A stretch of 64,000 nucleotides of DNA from Shewanella violacea DSS12 (GTDB lineage: Bacteria > Pseudomonadota > Gammaproteobacteria > Enterobacterales > Shewanellaceae): positions 4,051,685 to 4,115,684 of the forward strand of contig NC_014012.1 in assembly GCF_000091325.1 (NCBI RefSeq), in the 5' to 3' direction. Position numbers and translations under genes: made by a program. The notes under the pieces were generated by a model, which searched no databases, had not been told where the DNA came from, and was given only the letters and a program-made list of their open reading frames with translations. Positions 55,980 through 64,000 of this stretch are shown in pieces. Positions within the stretch are counted from its first letter, which is position 1; every line of letters begins with the position of its first letter.

Positions 55980-56129
55980 ACAATTATTTGTCCCTCTAGA
56001 TAAAACCATGGACAAGGTCGCCGGCATAACACAGGTTAAGCCGGCGATGCTGATAACCAAGAATATGAAAATAGCTAAGGATTGCCATCAGGCAGGTCTT
56101 ATCAAAGCGCAGTGACAGGCACAATCAAG

Positions 56130-56975
56130 ATGATCACCACCCAAGAGATAACACAAATACGTGAGCAAGTTCGTGCCTGGCACGCCAAGGGCGAAACCGT
56201 CGCCTTCGTTCCCACTATGGGCAACTTGCACTTAGGCCATATCACCCTTATCAAGGAAGCGGTAAAACGAGCCGATCATGTGGTCGCCTCTATCTTCGTC
56301 AATCCTATGCAGTTCGGTCAGAATGAAGACCTAGATGCTTACCCTAAAACCTTGGCCGCCGATCAACAGGCCCTAACAGATGCAGGGGCTGAACTATTGT
56401 TTATTCCGACCCCAAAAGTCATCTACCCCAAGGGCACAGAACAACAGACCTATGTCGAAGTTCCCAAGATCTGTGATCAGCTGTGTGGCGCCAGCCGTCC
56501 GGGTCACTTTCGCGGTGTTGCGACCATAGTGTGCAAGCTGTTTAATATCGTCCAACCCGATGTAGCCCTATTTGGTAATAAAGACTTTCAGCAGCTACTG
56601 GTGATCAAGACCATGGTCGAAGATCTCTCTATGCCTATCGAAATAATAGGAGTCGAAACCATACGTGAAGAGTCGGGTCTGGCCATGAGTTCTCGTAATG
56701 GTTACCTGACTCCATCACAGAAAAAGCAGGCCGCCAAACTCAAACAGGTAATGGATGCCATGTCTGTCAAGATTAAGTCAGCTCAGGCCATCGAAGATGT
56801 TATTGGCCAGGCCAAAGCTGAGCTCGTCGAGGCAGGTTTTAAACCTGATTATCTAGAAGTTCGCAGCGCCATCGATCTCTCGGCATCTAAAGCAGAACAT
56901 AAAGCCTTAGTGATTGTCGCCGCAGCCTATATGGGCACAACCCGCTTGATTGATAACCTCTGCTTCGAGCGCTAA
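56130..56975 (+). CDS. panC: Pantothenate synthetase (pantoate-beta-alanine ligase)
   Basis: Joins pantoate and beta-alanine using ATP. 281 residues. [16 protein letters not shown] holds the HIGH-like ATP site. Later: [42 protein letters not shown] and the KMSKS-like GLAMSSRN. The start at 56130 matches the family ([11 protein letters not shown]); the frame from 56082 adds residues with no family match. Makes pantothenate with panB. panD is absent after it. Confidence 0.95.
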   Translation: MITTQEITQIREQVRAWHAKGETVAFVPTMGNLHLGHITLIKEAVKRADHVVASIFVNPMQFGQNEDLDAYPKTLAADQQALTDAGAELLFIPTPKVIYPKGTEQQTYVEVPKICDQLCGASRPGHFRGVATIVCKLFNIVQPDVALFGNKDFQQLLVIKTMVEDLSMPIEIIGVETIREESGLAMSSRNGYLTPSQKKQAAKLKQVMDAMSVKIKSAQAIEDVIGQAKAELVEAGFKPDYLEVRSAIDLSASKAEHKALVIVAAAYMGTTRLIDNLCFER

Positions 56976-57020
56976 TCCCACGCGTCTCACATCAAGACAG
57001 CTCACACTAGTATCGGCTCT

Positions 57021-57038
57021 GGGCACCTAAGGGTGCCC
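57021..57038 (+). terminator. Hairpin after panC
   Basis: GGGCACC and GGTGCCC form a 7-bp stem with a 4-base loop, followed by TTGCTAAAT. A weak T-run makes it a modest candidate. The rest of 56976-57295 shows no gene. Confidence 0.5.
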
Positions 57039-57295
57039 TTGCTAAATACCGCTCCTCACGACTTACTGATTAATCTTAAATCTTCTAAAACAACAATTAA
57101 ACTTGGGCTAATTCTGTCCATCAAAAAATGTAATAAACTGGTTTTATCTAGTAAGTTACGCCATAGTATTAATTGAAAATACAGCGCTAAAGACTGAAGG
57201 GATTTTGGGTAAATACCCAATAAACAGTCGGCTAAAACTTGTCCGTTAAATTATTTACCAGGACATGACAGGTAATACAGAGGAAGTTAAGCCCA

Positions 57296-57874
57296 ATGGC
57301 AAGAGAGATCCTAACAAGAATATCTCAGCTCTCCCCCCAGCGACTTAGGTTAAATTGTCGTTTAGCGGCTTGCCTATTATTCTGTCTTATGGTTAATTCG
57401 GCTCAAGCCAATAGTATTTATAAATGCATTAAAGATAATAAAGTTGTCTTTAGCCAGACTATTTGCCCGAAAGATTCTAGTCAGCATAAAATAGAATATG
57501 AGTTTGGGATCACCACAGAGACAGATTCAGATAAACGTGAAAATACAATCGACCCCCTGCAAGCTCTGTTGAGTCAGCAAGTCATCTCAAAAGAGAAATT
57601 ACTGCATCTACTCAAGAGTGAGATATACCGCTTAACTCAGGAGCTAAGTTATTTCAGCATTCTCAAAGCCAGTGAGTTAAAAAAAATTGAACGTAAGCGC
57701 TATTGGGAAAAGAAAGATAACAATAATGCTGAATATCTCACTGAGGTCAAAGAGATGAATACTTACTTCGATGATCTCGTTAATATCAATCAAGTCACCA
57801 TAGATCTTCTCAAGGAGCGCAAAATGCAAATAGAGGCCGAGCCAAACTTGGAAGATAATACTGATACAAAATAG
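57296..57874 (+). CDS. Exported DUF4124-type protein
   Basis: 192 residues. Signal peptide of about 39 residues with a long basic n-region, ending SAQA. ANSIYKCIKDNKVVFSQTICP is the DUF4124 pattern (Y-x-C, x-DxxG/N-x-x-x-x-S, x-x-CP), where the two Cys may pair in the periplasm. The rest is a helical coiled-coil-like region (about 105-180). Function unknown. In E. coli panD and other genes occupy this place. Confidence 0.75.
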   Translation: MAREILTRISQLSPQRLRLNCRLAACLLFCLMVNSAQANSIYKCIKDNKVVFSQTICPKDSSQHKIEYEFGITTETDSDKRENTIDPLQALLSQQVISKEKLLHLLKSEIYRLTQELSYFSILKASELKKIERKRYWEKKDNNNAEYLTEVKEMNTYFDDLVNINQVTIDLLKERKMQIEAEPNLEDNTDTK

Positions 57875-57897
57875 ACAAGATAAGCGATACAAATAAA

Positions 57898-58278
57898 ATG
57901 AAACATACAGCTCAGCCTGCCTCACAATCTCAAACAAAAATCCAATGGCCCGCCATATTGATCCACATGGAAGATGATGAACTCGTCTACCTTGAAAATG
58001 AACAAGACTGGGAGTTAGAAGCCCAAGGACATATAGACGATTTGAGTCACTTGTTCGACTCCTCTGGAGTAAGCTTTTGTCTCAAACTAGATACACTAGA
58101 CGCTAATATTCCGAATAAGCATCTAAGCTGGATACCGGCCACTGAGCCAATGTCACTCGCACAAGTATTAAGCCGCATCAGACAACACGCCAGCACACTA
58201 GGCCACTGCTGCACCGCTAAGTTAGGCGCAAACACAGTAGAGCAAGCATTTGAAATTATTAAGTATTTAGATAAGTAA
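57898..58278 (+). CDS. Conserved small protein of unknown function (DUF4144-like)
   Basis: 126 residues, cytoplasmic, acidic. WPAILIHMEDDELVYLENEQDWELEA near the N-terminus (in two blocks) resembles DUF4144, a short Shewanella/Vibrio family. I am not certain. Starts 23 bases after the DUF4124 gene, so likely co-transcribed. Function unknown. Convergent with yadH. Confidence 0.6.
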   Translation: MKHTAQPASQSQTKIQWPAILIHMEDDELVYLENEQDWELEAQGHIDDLSHLFDSSGVSFCLKLDTLDANIPNKHLSWIPATEPMSLAQVLSRIRQHASTLGHCCTAKLGANTVEQAFEIIKYLDK

Positions 58279-58298
58279 CAGCAAGAGCAGAAAATGAG

Positions 58299-58332
58299 AA
58301 ACGAGTCCCTAGATACCGACACCTAGGAACCC
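58299..58332. terminator. Hairpin between convergent genes
   Basis: ACGAGTCCCTAG and CTAGGAACCCGT pair at 10 of 12 positions around a 10-base loop. No T-run; a weak candidate shared by the convergent transcripts. Confidence 0.35.
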
Positions 58333-58351
58333 GTACTTTATCGCGATAAGG

Positions 58352-59128
58352 TTAACTACGTAGGCCTATTCCACGACTGATAAGGTAATAGGCAAGCGCC
58401 CATAATCCAACACAGAAACCCAGCATCACGGCAACAGATAATGGCACACTGATGTCGGCGTAACCTAAGAAACCGTAACGAAATACGTTGATCATGTACA
58501 CCACAGGGTTTAACTGTGACACGCCTTGCCAGAAATCGGGTAACAGTGACAATGAGTAAAACACGCCTCCCAGATAGGTCAAGGGTGTCAGCACGAAGGT
58601 AGGCACTATGCTGATATCATCGTAACTGTTAGCGAATATTGCGTTGATTAACCCGCCCAGTGAAAACAAGATCGAGGTCAATAATACTGTGAGTATGACT
58701 AAACCCACGTGATGCAGGCTGATATCGACGAAGAACATGGCCACTAAGGTCACTATAGAGCCGACACACAGGCCTCGAACCACTCCTCCCCCCACATACC
58801 CAGCAATCATAACGTAATGCGGCACAGGTGCTACTATCAGCTCCTCTAGGTTGCGTTGAAACTTGGCACTGAAAAATGACGAAGCAACATTAGAATATGA
58901 AGCTGTGATCACCAACATCATAATCAAGCCTGGAGCAATAAACTCCATATAGCTAACACCGCCCATCTCACCTATGCGCTTACCCACTAGATTACCGAAG
59001 ATAAGGAAATACAAGGTCATGCTGATCGCTGGCGGCACTAAGGTTTGTATCCAGATACGAGTAAAACGATTGATCTCTTTGGTCAAAATACTCTTAAATG
59101 CGGTGGCATATAGGGCTTTCATGTTCAT
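58352..59128 (-). CDS. yadH: ABC-2 type transporter permease YadH
   Basis: 258 residues, about six membrane helices, ABC-2 permease family. MKALYATAFKSILTKEINRFTRIWIQTLVPP is close to E. coli YadH (256). YLGGVFYSLSLLPDFWQ and LNPVVYMINVFRYGFLG are typical of ABC-2 permeases. The substrate is unknown. Overlaps yadG by four bases (ATGA). The MNMKAL start could instead be the second Met. Confidence 0.92.
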   Translation of the reverse strand: MNMKALYATAFKSILTKEINRFTRIWIQTLVPPAISMTLYFLIFGNLVGKRIGEMGGVSYMEFIAPGLIMMLVITASYSNVASSFFSAKFQRNLEELIVAPVPHYVMIAGYVGGGVVRGLCVGSIVTLVAMFFVDISLHHVGLVILTVLLTSILFSLGGLINAIFANSYDDISIVPTFVLTPLTYLGGVFYSLSLLPDFWQGVSQLNPVVYMINVFRYGFLGYADISVPLSVAVMLGFCVGLWALAYYLISRGIGLRS

Positions 59129-60114
59129 GATGATGCTCCTTTACTGGCTGAGTCTTCCTGATGTGCCAGCGGCTCAATGGATCCCTTCTCCACCAATTCC
59201 ACAAACAACTCCTCCAATCGGTTTGACTTGTTGCGCATGGATAGTACCTCTATGCCCTGCTCGCTGAGCTGGGTAAATACACCATTAAGGCTCTGCTCCT
59301 TGGCCACATCGACTTCCAAAGTATGACTATCTATCAGGCGACACTTAATACCATCCAGCCTCGGTACTAGACTGAGATCCTTGCCAAGATCCAGTACGAA
59401 TGTCTCCATATTCAATCGACTCAACAAGGATTTCATGCTGGTGCATTCGACCAGAAGCCCCTTGTCTATGATGCCAATATTACGGCACAACATTTCGGCC
59501 TCTTCGAGATAATGAGTGGTCAAGATAATGGTCACACCTTGCTCGTTGAGTTCGGTGAGGAAGGTCCACATGGAGCGTCTAAGCTCAATATCTACCCCAG
59601 CGGTAGGTTCATCTAATATTAGTAACTGAGGTTCATGCATCAGGGCTCTTGCTATCATCAGTCGACGCTTCATGCCACCAGACAGAGCTCTAGCTGGACT
59701 ATCTCGTTTCTCCCACAGATCCAACTGAGTCAGATACTTCTCGGCGCGTTTCAAGGCGACCTCTTTCTTCACCCCATAATAGCCGGCCTGGTTAACCACA
59801 ATCTGCAGTACTTTTTCAAACTGATTAAAGTTGAATTCCTGAGGTACCAGACCGATACGCAGCTTGGCCAAGTCTAGTTCTTTGTCGATATCGTGTTCAA
59901 ACACAGACACCTTTCCCGAAGACTTCTGCACCAGTGAGCTAATCACACCTATCGTGGTAGATTTACCTGCGCCATTAGGTCCAAGCAGGGCGAAGAAATC
60001 CCCCTTCTCCACCGTTAAACTGATCCCTTTTACTGCCTCAACACCACCTTTATAGGTTTTCTTTAGATCTTTGATCTCGAGAGCGTAAACCGGGGAATTC
60101 TTTGTATTCGCCAT
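59125..60114 (-). CDS. yadG: ABC transporter ATP-binding protein YadG
   Basis: 329 residues (E. coli YadG 308). Walker A GPNGAGKST (45-53), Q-loop LVPQEFNFNQ, signature ALSGGMKRRLMIARAL, Walker B LLILDEPTAGVD, and H-loop TTHYLEEAE. The C-terminal extension (about 215-329) is of the DrrA/CcmA type. Forms a transporter with YadH, whose gene overlaps its end. Upstream lies hpt, as in E. coli except for the missing can. Confidence 0.93.
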   Translation of the reverse strand: MANTKNSPVYALEIKDLKKTYKGGVEAVKGISLTVEKGDFFALLGPNGAGKSTTIGVISSLVQKSSGKVSVFEHDIDKELDLAKLRIGLVPQEFNFNQFEKVLQIVVNQAGYYGVKKEVALKRAEKYLTQLDLWEKRDSPARALSGGMKRRLMIARALMHEPQLLILDEPTAGVDIELRRSMWTFLTELNEQGVTIILTTHYLEEAEMLCRNIGIIDKGLLVECTSMKSLLSRLNMETFVLDLGKDLSLVPRLDGIKCRLIDSHTLEVDVAKEQSLNGVFTQLSEQGIEVLSMRNKSNRLEELFVELVEKGSIEPLAHQEDSASKGASS

Positions 60115-60264
60115 GTATATCCTAATTCCAGTATGTCACTGGCCATGAAAATCTGAATGTATCCCATTGAATAAATTAATGTCATCGGTAAAAACGAGTC
60201 ATGATACCGATTAATATTAATCGAGATTCGGAGACTGAATGAACTTATATTGGGACATTTAAGT

Positions 60265-60288
60265 AAAAAAAAACCCGCAAGTGCGGGA
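60265..60288 (-). terminator. Terminator of hpt
   Basis: CCCGCA-CTT-GCGGG on the minus strand followed by TTTTTTTTT. It lies about 45 bases after the hpt stop. Confidence 0.92.
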
Positions 60289-60330
60289 ATTTTAATATAA
60301 AACTATCTTCGCTAAATACCCTGGGATTAC

Positions 60331-60861
60331 TTACTCTGAAGGAATCACTTTAGCGATATAGGGTAAGTTACGGTACTGCTCGGCGTAATCGATACCATAG
60401 CCAACAATAAACTCATTGGGAATGGTCAGACCGATAAAGTCTATCGGTACATCTACCTCACGACCTTCTGGCTTATCGAGCAAGGTACAGAGGGCTAGAC
60501 TACTCGGCTCACGCAACAATAACAGCTCGCGGATCTTGTTGAGTGTGTGACCTGAATCGATAAGATCTTCAACAATTAGTACATCACGCCCCTTGATGTC
60601 AGATTGCACATCCTTGAGAATCTTCACTTCACGTGTGCTGGTCATGGCATTGCCATAGCTGGAAACCGACATAAAATCGATCTCAACATGGCCCTTGATA
60701 CGACGACATAGATCAGCCATAAAGACCACAGAACCTTTCAACAAGCCCACCATCAACAGGCGCTCGCTGTTAGCATAATGAGCATTAATCTTCTCGGCTA
60801 ATTGGTCCAGTATTAGATCGATCTCCTGGGCGGAGATCATCTCTTCAATCGTGTGTTTCAT
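60331..60861 (-). CDS. hpt: Hypoxanthine phosphoribosyltransferase
   Basis: Salvages hypoxanthine (and guanine weakly) to IMP/GMP with PRPP. 176 residues (E. coli 178). The PRPP motif is [14 protein letters not shown] (94-107). Also [12 protein letters not shown] and [18 protein letters not shown]. The start at 60861 gives the family N-terminus MKHTIEEM; the longer frame to 60936 would run into ubiX and is rejected. Forty bases separate it from ubiX, so likely in one transcript. Confidence 0.95.
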   Translation of the reverse strand: MKHTIEEMISAQEIDLILDQLAEKINAHYANSERLLMVGLLKGSVVFMADLCRRIKGHVEIDFMSVSSYGNAMTSTREVKILKDVQSDIKGRDVLIVEDLIDSGHTLNKIRELLLLREPSSLALCTLLDKPEGREVDVPIDFIGLTIPNEFIVGYGIDYAEQYRNLPYIAKVIPSE

Positions 60862-60901
60862 AACTCTCTCAACTTTACTTTCAACTGACTCTATAAGTGT
60901 C

Positions 60902-61570
60902 TTATTTATCGCTATCTTCGGCGTTATGTTTATCATAACCCCAACGATTTGTTAAATCATGCTCTACGCCCAAATGGTCAAGAATTCGGGCGACCATGAA
61001 GTTTACCAGATCTTGCACCGATTTGGGATCATGATAAAAACCAGGAGCCGCCGGCATTATGGTCGCCCCTAGCTTTGACAGAGACAACATATGCTCTAAA
61101 TGTATGGAACTAAAGGGGGTTTCCCTTGGTACCAAGATAAGCTGACCGCGCTCTTTAATCACTACGTCGGCGGCACGTTCTAACAAACTATTGCTCATTC
61201 CCGTCGCTACAGCGGCTAGAGTGCCAGTACTGCAGGGACAGATCACCATCTGCTTAGGCGCCGCAGAACCAGAAGCTGGGGGCGAGAACCATTCATCCTT
61301 GCCTAATACATGTAAGGATCCCTTGAGCGGCGACCCATACTCGCCTCTGGCTGCAAACAACTCATTTAACTGTACTTCAGCCTTATTGCCATTGGCACTG
61401 AGTTGCACGCCTTCCTCGGTTGCCAGCACGACACGAGCCGCGCTGGAGATCATCAAAAACACCTGATAATCGGCGGCTAACAAGCACTCGAGTAACTTGA
61501 GCCCATAAGGTGCCCCCGAGGCACCTGTCCAGGCCAAACTGATCGACTTTTGCTTTTTTGGATAGCTCAT
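60902..61570 (-). CDS. ubiX: Flavin prenyltransferase UbiX
   Basis: Makes prenylated FMN, the cofactor of UbiD decarboxylase in ubiquinone synthesis. 222 residues. The FMN-binding N-terminal [10 protein letters not shown] (14-23) is the family motif. Later [26 protein letters not shown] and [19 protein letters not shown] carry the prenyl-site residues. Part of a minus-strand mpl-ubiX-hpt series. A direct repeat lies upstream of its start. Confidence 0.94.
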   Translation of the reverse strand: MSYPKKQKSISLAWTGASGAPYGLKLLECLLAADYQVFLMISSAARVVLATEEGVQLSANGNKAEVQLNELFAARGEYGSPLKGSLHVLGKDEWFSPPASGSAAPKQMVICPCSTGTLAAVATGMSNSLLERAADVVIKERGQLILVPRETPFSSIHLEHMLSLSKLGATIMPAAPGFYHDPKSVQDLVNFMVARILDHLGVEHDLTNRWGYDKHNAEDSDK

Positions 61571-61574
61571 AAAA

Positions 61575-61700
61575 TCTCGATAAATAGTTATAAGCGGTAA
61601 GTACTAAGCGGTAAGCTCAAGACAAAGCATAGGAAATATTGAGGACACACTTAATTCCCTATGACCTTTTCTTAAAACTTATGACTTATAAACTTACAAC
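61575..61700. repeat. TAAG-based short repeats between mpl and ubiX, running into the mpl 3' end
   Basis: TAAGCGGTAAGTA and TAAGCGGTAAGCT form a 13-bp direct repeat (about 61587-61613). Near 61670-61700 the minus strand reads a series of NTAAGTTT variants that includes the last codons and stop of mpl. Similar units occur at 21293-21372. Confidence 0.65.
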
Positions 61701-63116
61701 TTGATCTTGCAACTTCTCTAACAGCTTCTTATGCAATCCGCCGAAGCCGCCATTGCTCATGACAATTATAGTGTCGCCACTGTTCGCCTTGTTAGCCACA
61801 GCCGCCACGATCTCATCTATGTCATATAGCACAGATACGGGTAACTCGGCTTTTTCCATCGCAGCTTCGATATCCCAGTCGATACTGTCGCCCTGATAGA
61901 GATATGCCTCGTCAGCGAGGGACATAGAATTTGCCAAAGTGTCCTTGTGTACACCACTCTTCATGGTATTAGAACGTGGTTCAAGAATAATGGTGATCTT
62001 GGCCTCTCCCACCTTGGCACGACAACCCTGTAAAGTCGTAGCGATAGCTGTTGGGTGATGAGCAAAGTCATCATAAACATCTATACCCTTGATAGTACCA
62101 ATCAGCTCCATGCGACGCTTAGGCGGCTCGAATTGAGCCAAGGCTTGAATAGCAGCCAGTGGCTTAACGCCCACATGACGCGCTGCTGCGATAGCCATGG
62201 TAGCATTCTCAACATTGTGTTGGCCTATCAAGGCCCAATCTAAGATGCCCTGAGACTCTCCATCGAAAAATAACTCGAACTTGTGGCCGTCAGCGGCGAT
62301 TAACTGGCTAGACCAAGTGCCTTTGTTGTCCCCAGCAGACGATCCTTTATTAACCGATACCAGATCCGCGCAGTTTCCAGCATAAACCTCTTGCTCGCTC
62401 CAACAGCCCATATCGATCACTTGCTGCACCGCCTCACAGTCTTTGGGCCAGATGATCTTGCCCTCTCCCGGTACAGTACGGATAACATGGTGAAACTGAC
62501 GTTGGATCGCCTTCAAGTCATCGAAAATATCGGCGTGATCAAATTCGAGATTGTTGATCACTAGAGTGCGTGCTTGGTAATGGACAAACTTAGAACGTTT
62601 ATCGAAGAAGGCACTGTCATACTCGTCGGCTTCCACCACAAAAAATGGGGAATTACCGAGGCGGGCCGATACACCAAAGTTTTGCGGTACGCCGCCAATC
62701 AAGAAGCCAGGCTCATAGCCACAATCTTCTAATATCCATGCCAGCATACTCGACGTAGAGGTCTTGCCATGGGTACCCGATATCGCCAGCACCCAACGTC
62801 CCTTAAGAATATGCTCAGCCAGGAATTGTGGCCCAGAGGTATAAGCGATGCCGCGGTTAAGCACAGCTTCCACGCAAGGGTTGCCTCGACTCATGGCATT
62901 ACCAATCACCACTAAGTCCGGTGCATCATCTTCGTTTTTGCCAAGCTGACTGGGATCGAAACCTTGAATCAGTTCGATACCTTGCTCCTCGAGCTGAGTG
63001 CTCATGGGCGGATAAACATTGGCGTCGCTACCTGTGACCCTGTGACCTTCGGCTCTGGCAAGCAGTGCTAGCCCCCCCATAAAGGTGCCGCAGATGCCTA
63101 AGATGTGTACATGCAT
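61686..63116 (-). CDS. mpl: UDP-MurNAc:L-alanyl-gamma-D-glutamyl-meso-DAP ligase
   Basis: Recycles peptidoglycan tripeptide by attaching it to UDP-MurNAc. 476 residues. MHVHILGICGTFMGGLA matches Mpl. The ATP-binding loop GTHGKTS (114-120), FFVVEADEYDSAFFDKRSKF, and DDFAHHPTAIATTL with RRMELIG are Mur ligase motifs. The start at 63116 matches the family; the frame to 63173 adds an unlikely segment. The ribosome binding site is weak. Its C-terminal VVSL and stop lie in a repetitive stretch. Confidence 0.94.
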   Translation of the reverse strand: MHVHILGICGTFMGGLALLARAEGHRVTGSDANVYPPMSTQLEEQGIELIQGFDPSQLGKNEDDAPDLVVIGNAMSRGNPCVEAVLNRGIAYTSGPQFLAEHILKGRWVLAISGTHGKTSTSSMLAWILEDCGYEPGFLIGGVPQNFGVSARLGNSPFFVVEADEYDSAFFDKRSKFVHYQARTLVINNLEFDHADIFDDLKAIQRQFHHVIRTVPGEGKIIWPKDCEAVQQVIDMGCWSEQEVYAGNCADLVSVNKGSSAGDNKGTWSSQLIAADGHKFELFFDGESQGILDWALIGQHNVENATMAIAAARHVGVKPLAAIQALAQFEPPKRRMELIGTIKGIDVYDDFAHHPTAIATTLQGCRAKVGEAKITIILEPRSNTMKSGVHKDTLANSMSLADEAYLYQGDSIDWDIEAAMEKAELPVSVLYDIDEIVAAVANKANSGDTIIVMSNGGFGGLHKKLLEKLQDQVVSL

Positions 63117-63277
63117 GGAGTTGGCTCTGATGAAAAATAATCTGAAGGGTATTCTAACGGGATGGGGGTCCATTGTCAGTTAACAATAGATTAAATCAAG
63201 AAAAGGTTTTAACAGCAATCGCAGCCTAGCTTAGCCTTAGGCGCTTATTAGGATCTGCATTAAGTTTACGGAGCACA

Positions 63278-63616
63278 TCAGTTCGCTTTTCTATCTGTGA
63301 TGTAATGCCCGCCTCGCAGCTCGGTGAAATAGTCATTCATCATGGGGTTATTGATCTTCTCGCCACTGAGATCGGCCTCAAGATTCTGCTCGGCCACATA
63401 GGTTGAATGACTCGCCTGATCCACCAACACATGATACCAGGGCTTATCTTTGGCTGGTCGGCTGCGCGCCACCATCTCATACCACTCTGGACTGAGTTGA
63501 AAATCGGCATCCACATCTAAGATCACGCCGCGATAACCGAATAATCTGTGATGTATCAGCTCGCCGATACTGTATTTTGCTTTAGCCACTTGAGCGAGTT
63601 TGGCGCCTTTAATCAT
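63278..63616 (-). CDS. hspQ: Heat shock protein HspQ (YccV-like, hemimethylated-DNA-binding family)
   Basis: 112 residues. Contains the YccV-like domain: YSIGELIHHRLFGYRGVILDVD, then PWYHVLVDQASHSTYVAEQNL. In E. coli HspQ (105) binds hemimethylated oriC and stimulates Lon specificity. The N-terminus is slightly longer here (MIKGAKLAQVAKAK). Adjacent to a small membrane-protein gene. Confidence 0.92.
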   Translation of the reverse strand: MIKGAKLAQVAKAKYSIGELIHHRLFGYRGVILDVDADFQLSPEWYEMVARSRPAKDKPWYHVLVDQASHSTYVAEQNLEADLSGEKINNPMMNDYFTELRGGHYITDRKAN

Positions 63617-63722
63617 TAGAATTACTCATATTCCCCACCTTAGGCTTCTTTACCTGAGCCCCCCTTGATGAATTTAGGCTAATCATGACTAGCAATCGGT
63701 ACCAGTATTGCTCTAAATAGCC

Positions 63723-63962
63723 CTATTCCTCATGAGGGGTAAAATTATTGCTTAAGTAATGCCTGCCATAGAGTACGGCTAAGCCTATCAAGGGCATTAA
63801 CATGGTAAATTGGCCACCGATAAACACAAAATCGATTAAGATTAACGCCGACAGAAATACCATCTTCTTATCGAATTCACGCTTGTGATTATCCCCTGTG
63901 AGCACCAAGAGCATGATGGCGCCCCCCAGAAAAAAGATAGCCAAATTGAGCACACTGTTCAC
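63723..63962 (-). CDS. Small inner-membrane protein of unknown function
   Basis: 79 residues with about two or three membrane helices (around 3-21, 34-52 and 51-66) and a charged tail (RHYLSNNFTPHEE). I do not recognise it. Stands 100 bases downstream of the window edge and upstream of hspQ. Confidence 0.6.
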   Translation of the reverse strand: MNSVLNLAIFFLGGAIMLLVLTGDNHKREFDKKMVFLSALILIDFVFIGGQFTMLMPLIGLAVLYGRHYLSNNFTPHEE

Positions 63963-64000
63963 TCGTCTCTTCTCGATCTTGACCTTGTAACTAGGCTGCT

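Noticed and set aside
60331..60936. Longer Hpt start overlapping ubiX
   Set aside because: It would add 25 residues with no family match and overlap the ubiX stop. The ATG at 60861 gives the family N-terminus.
1..64000. tRNA or rRNA genes, IS elements, prophage
   Set aside because: I saw no cloverleaf-like sequence, rRNA motifs, transposase or phage proteins. I cannot exclude a tRNA missed by eye.

Overview
The window is a gammaproteobacterial chromosome segment, almost certainly from Shewanella. The basis is the close match of ArcA, AsnC, RluA, DksA, AhpC/AhpF and the mrcB-to-hpt block to their gammaproteobacterial orthologues, the moderate GC content, Shewanella-type small hypothetical proteins, a GlyGly-CTERM subtilase, and abundant porins and oligopeptidases. 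There are no rRNA genes, tRNA genes, IS elements, prophage genes or CRISPR arrays that I can see. It is a housekeeping region with a few accessory stretches.

Layout. 0-6 kb: a membrane protein cut by the left edge, the peroxide-detoxification pair ahpC-ahpF, a spermidine-synthase-like protein, a dienelactone hydrolase and fermentative D-lactate dehydrogenase. 6-12 kb: a (GGTACA)20 microsatellite, a small methyltransferase, two unknown small proteins, a CadC-type membrane regulator with a TolB-like propeller, rluA and asnC. 12-16 kb: a large secreted subtilase. 16-19 kb: lysC and a downstream zinc deacylase behind a lysine riboswitch. 19-27 kb: arcA, dipeptidyl peptidase IV, fbp, a DAACS symporter, and several tandem-repeat islands. 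27-33 kb: a three-gene condensin-like operon (mksB-mksE-mksF) without the nuclease gene of Wadjet systems. 33-36 kb: an AGCS amino-acid symporter behind a tandem glycine riboswitch, then a DUF3581-like gene. 36-43 kb: an iron-linked cluster comprising a FecA-like TonB receptor broken by a frameshift, then a Fur-box-preceded porin, an FMN-binding protein and a PepSY protein, followed by a second porin. 43-63.6 kb: a block syntenic with E. coli (mrcB-hrpB-thpR-[pepB]-sfsA-dksA-gluQ-pcnB-folK-panB-panC-...-yadH-yadG-hpt), continuing into ubiX, mpl and hspQ.

How the genes work together. Two metabolite-sensing riboswitches control amino-acid biosynthesis and transport. ahpC-ahpF form one peroxide-reduction unit, with a hairpin between them that may lower ahpF output. 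dksA-gluQ-pcnB-folK-panB-panC are tightly packed. pcnB appears to start at an AUU codon, as in E. coli. panD, the usual partner of panBC, is not here.

Most notable points: the orphan MksBEF-type operon and the decayed copy of the mksF 3' end beside it; similar copies of gene 3' ends beyond the stop codons of ldhA and the PepSY gene; the conserved AUU start of pcnB; the lysine-riboswitch deacylase; and the frameshifted receptor.
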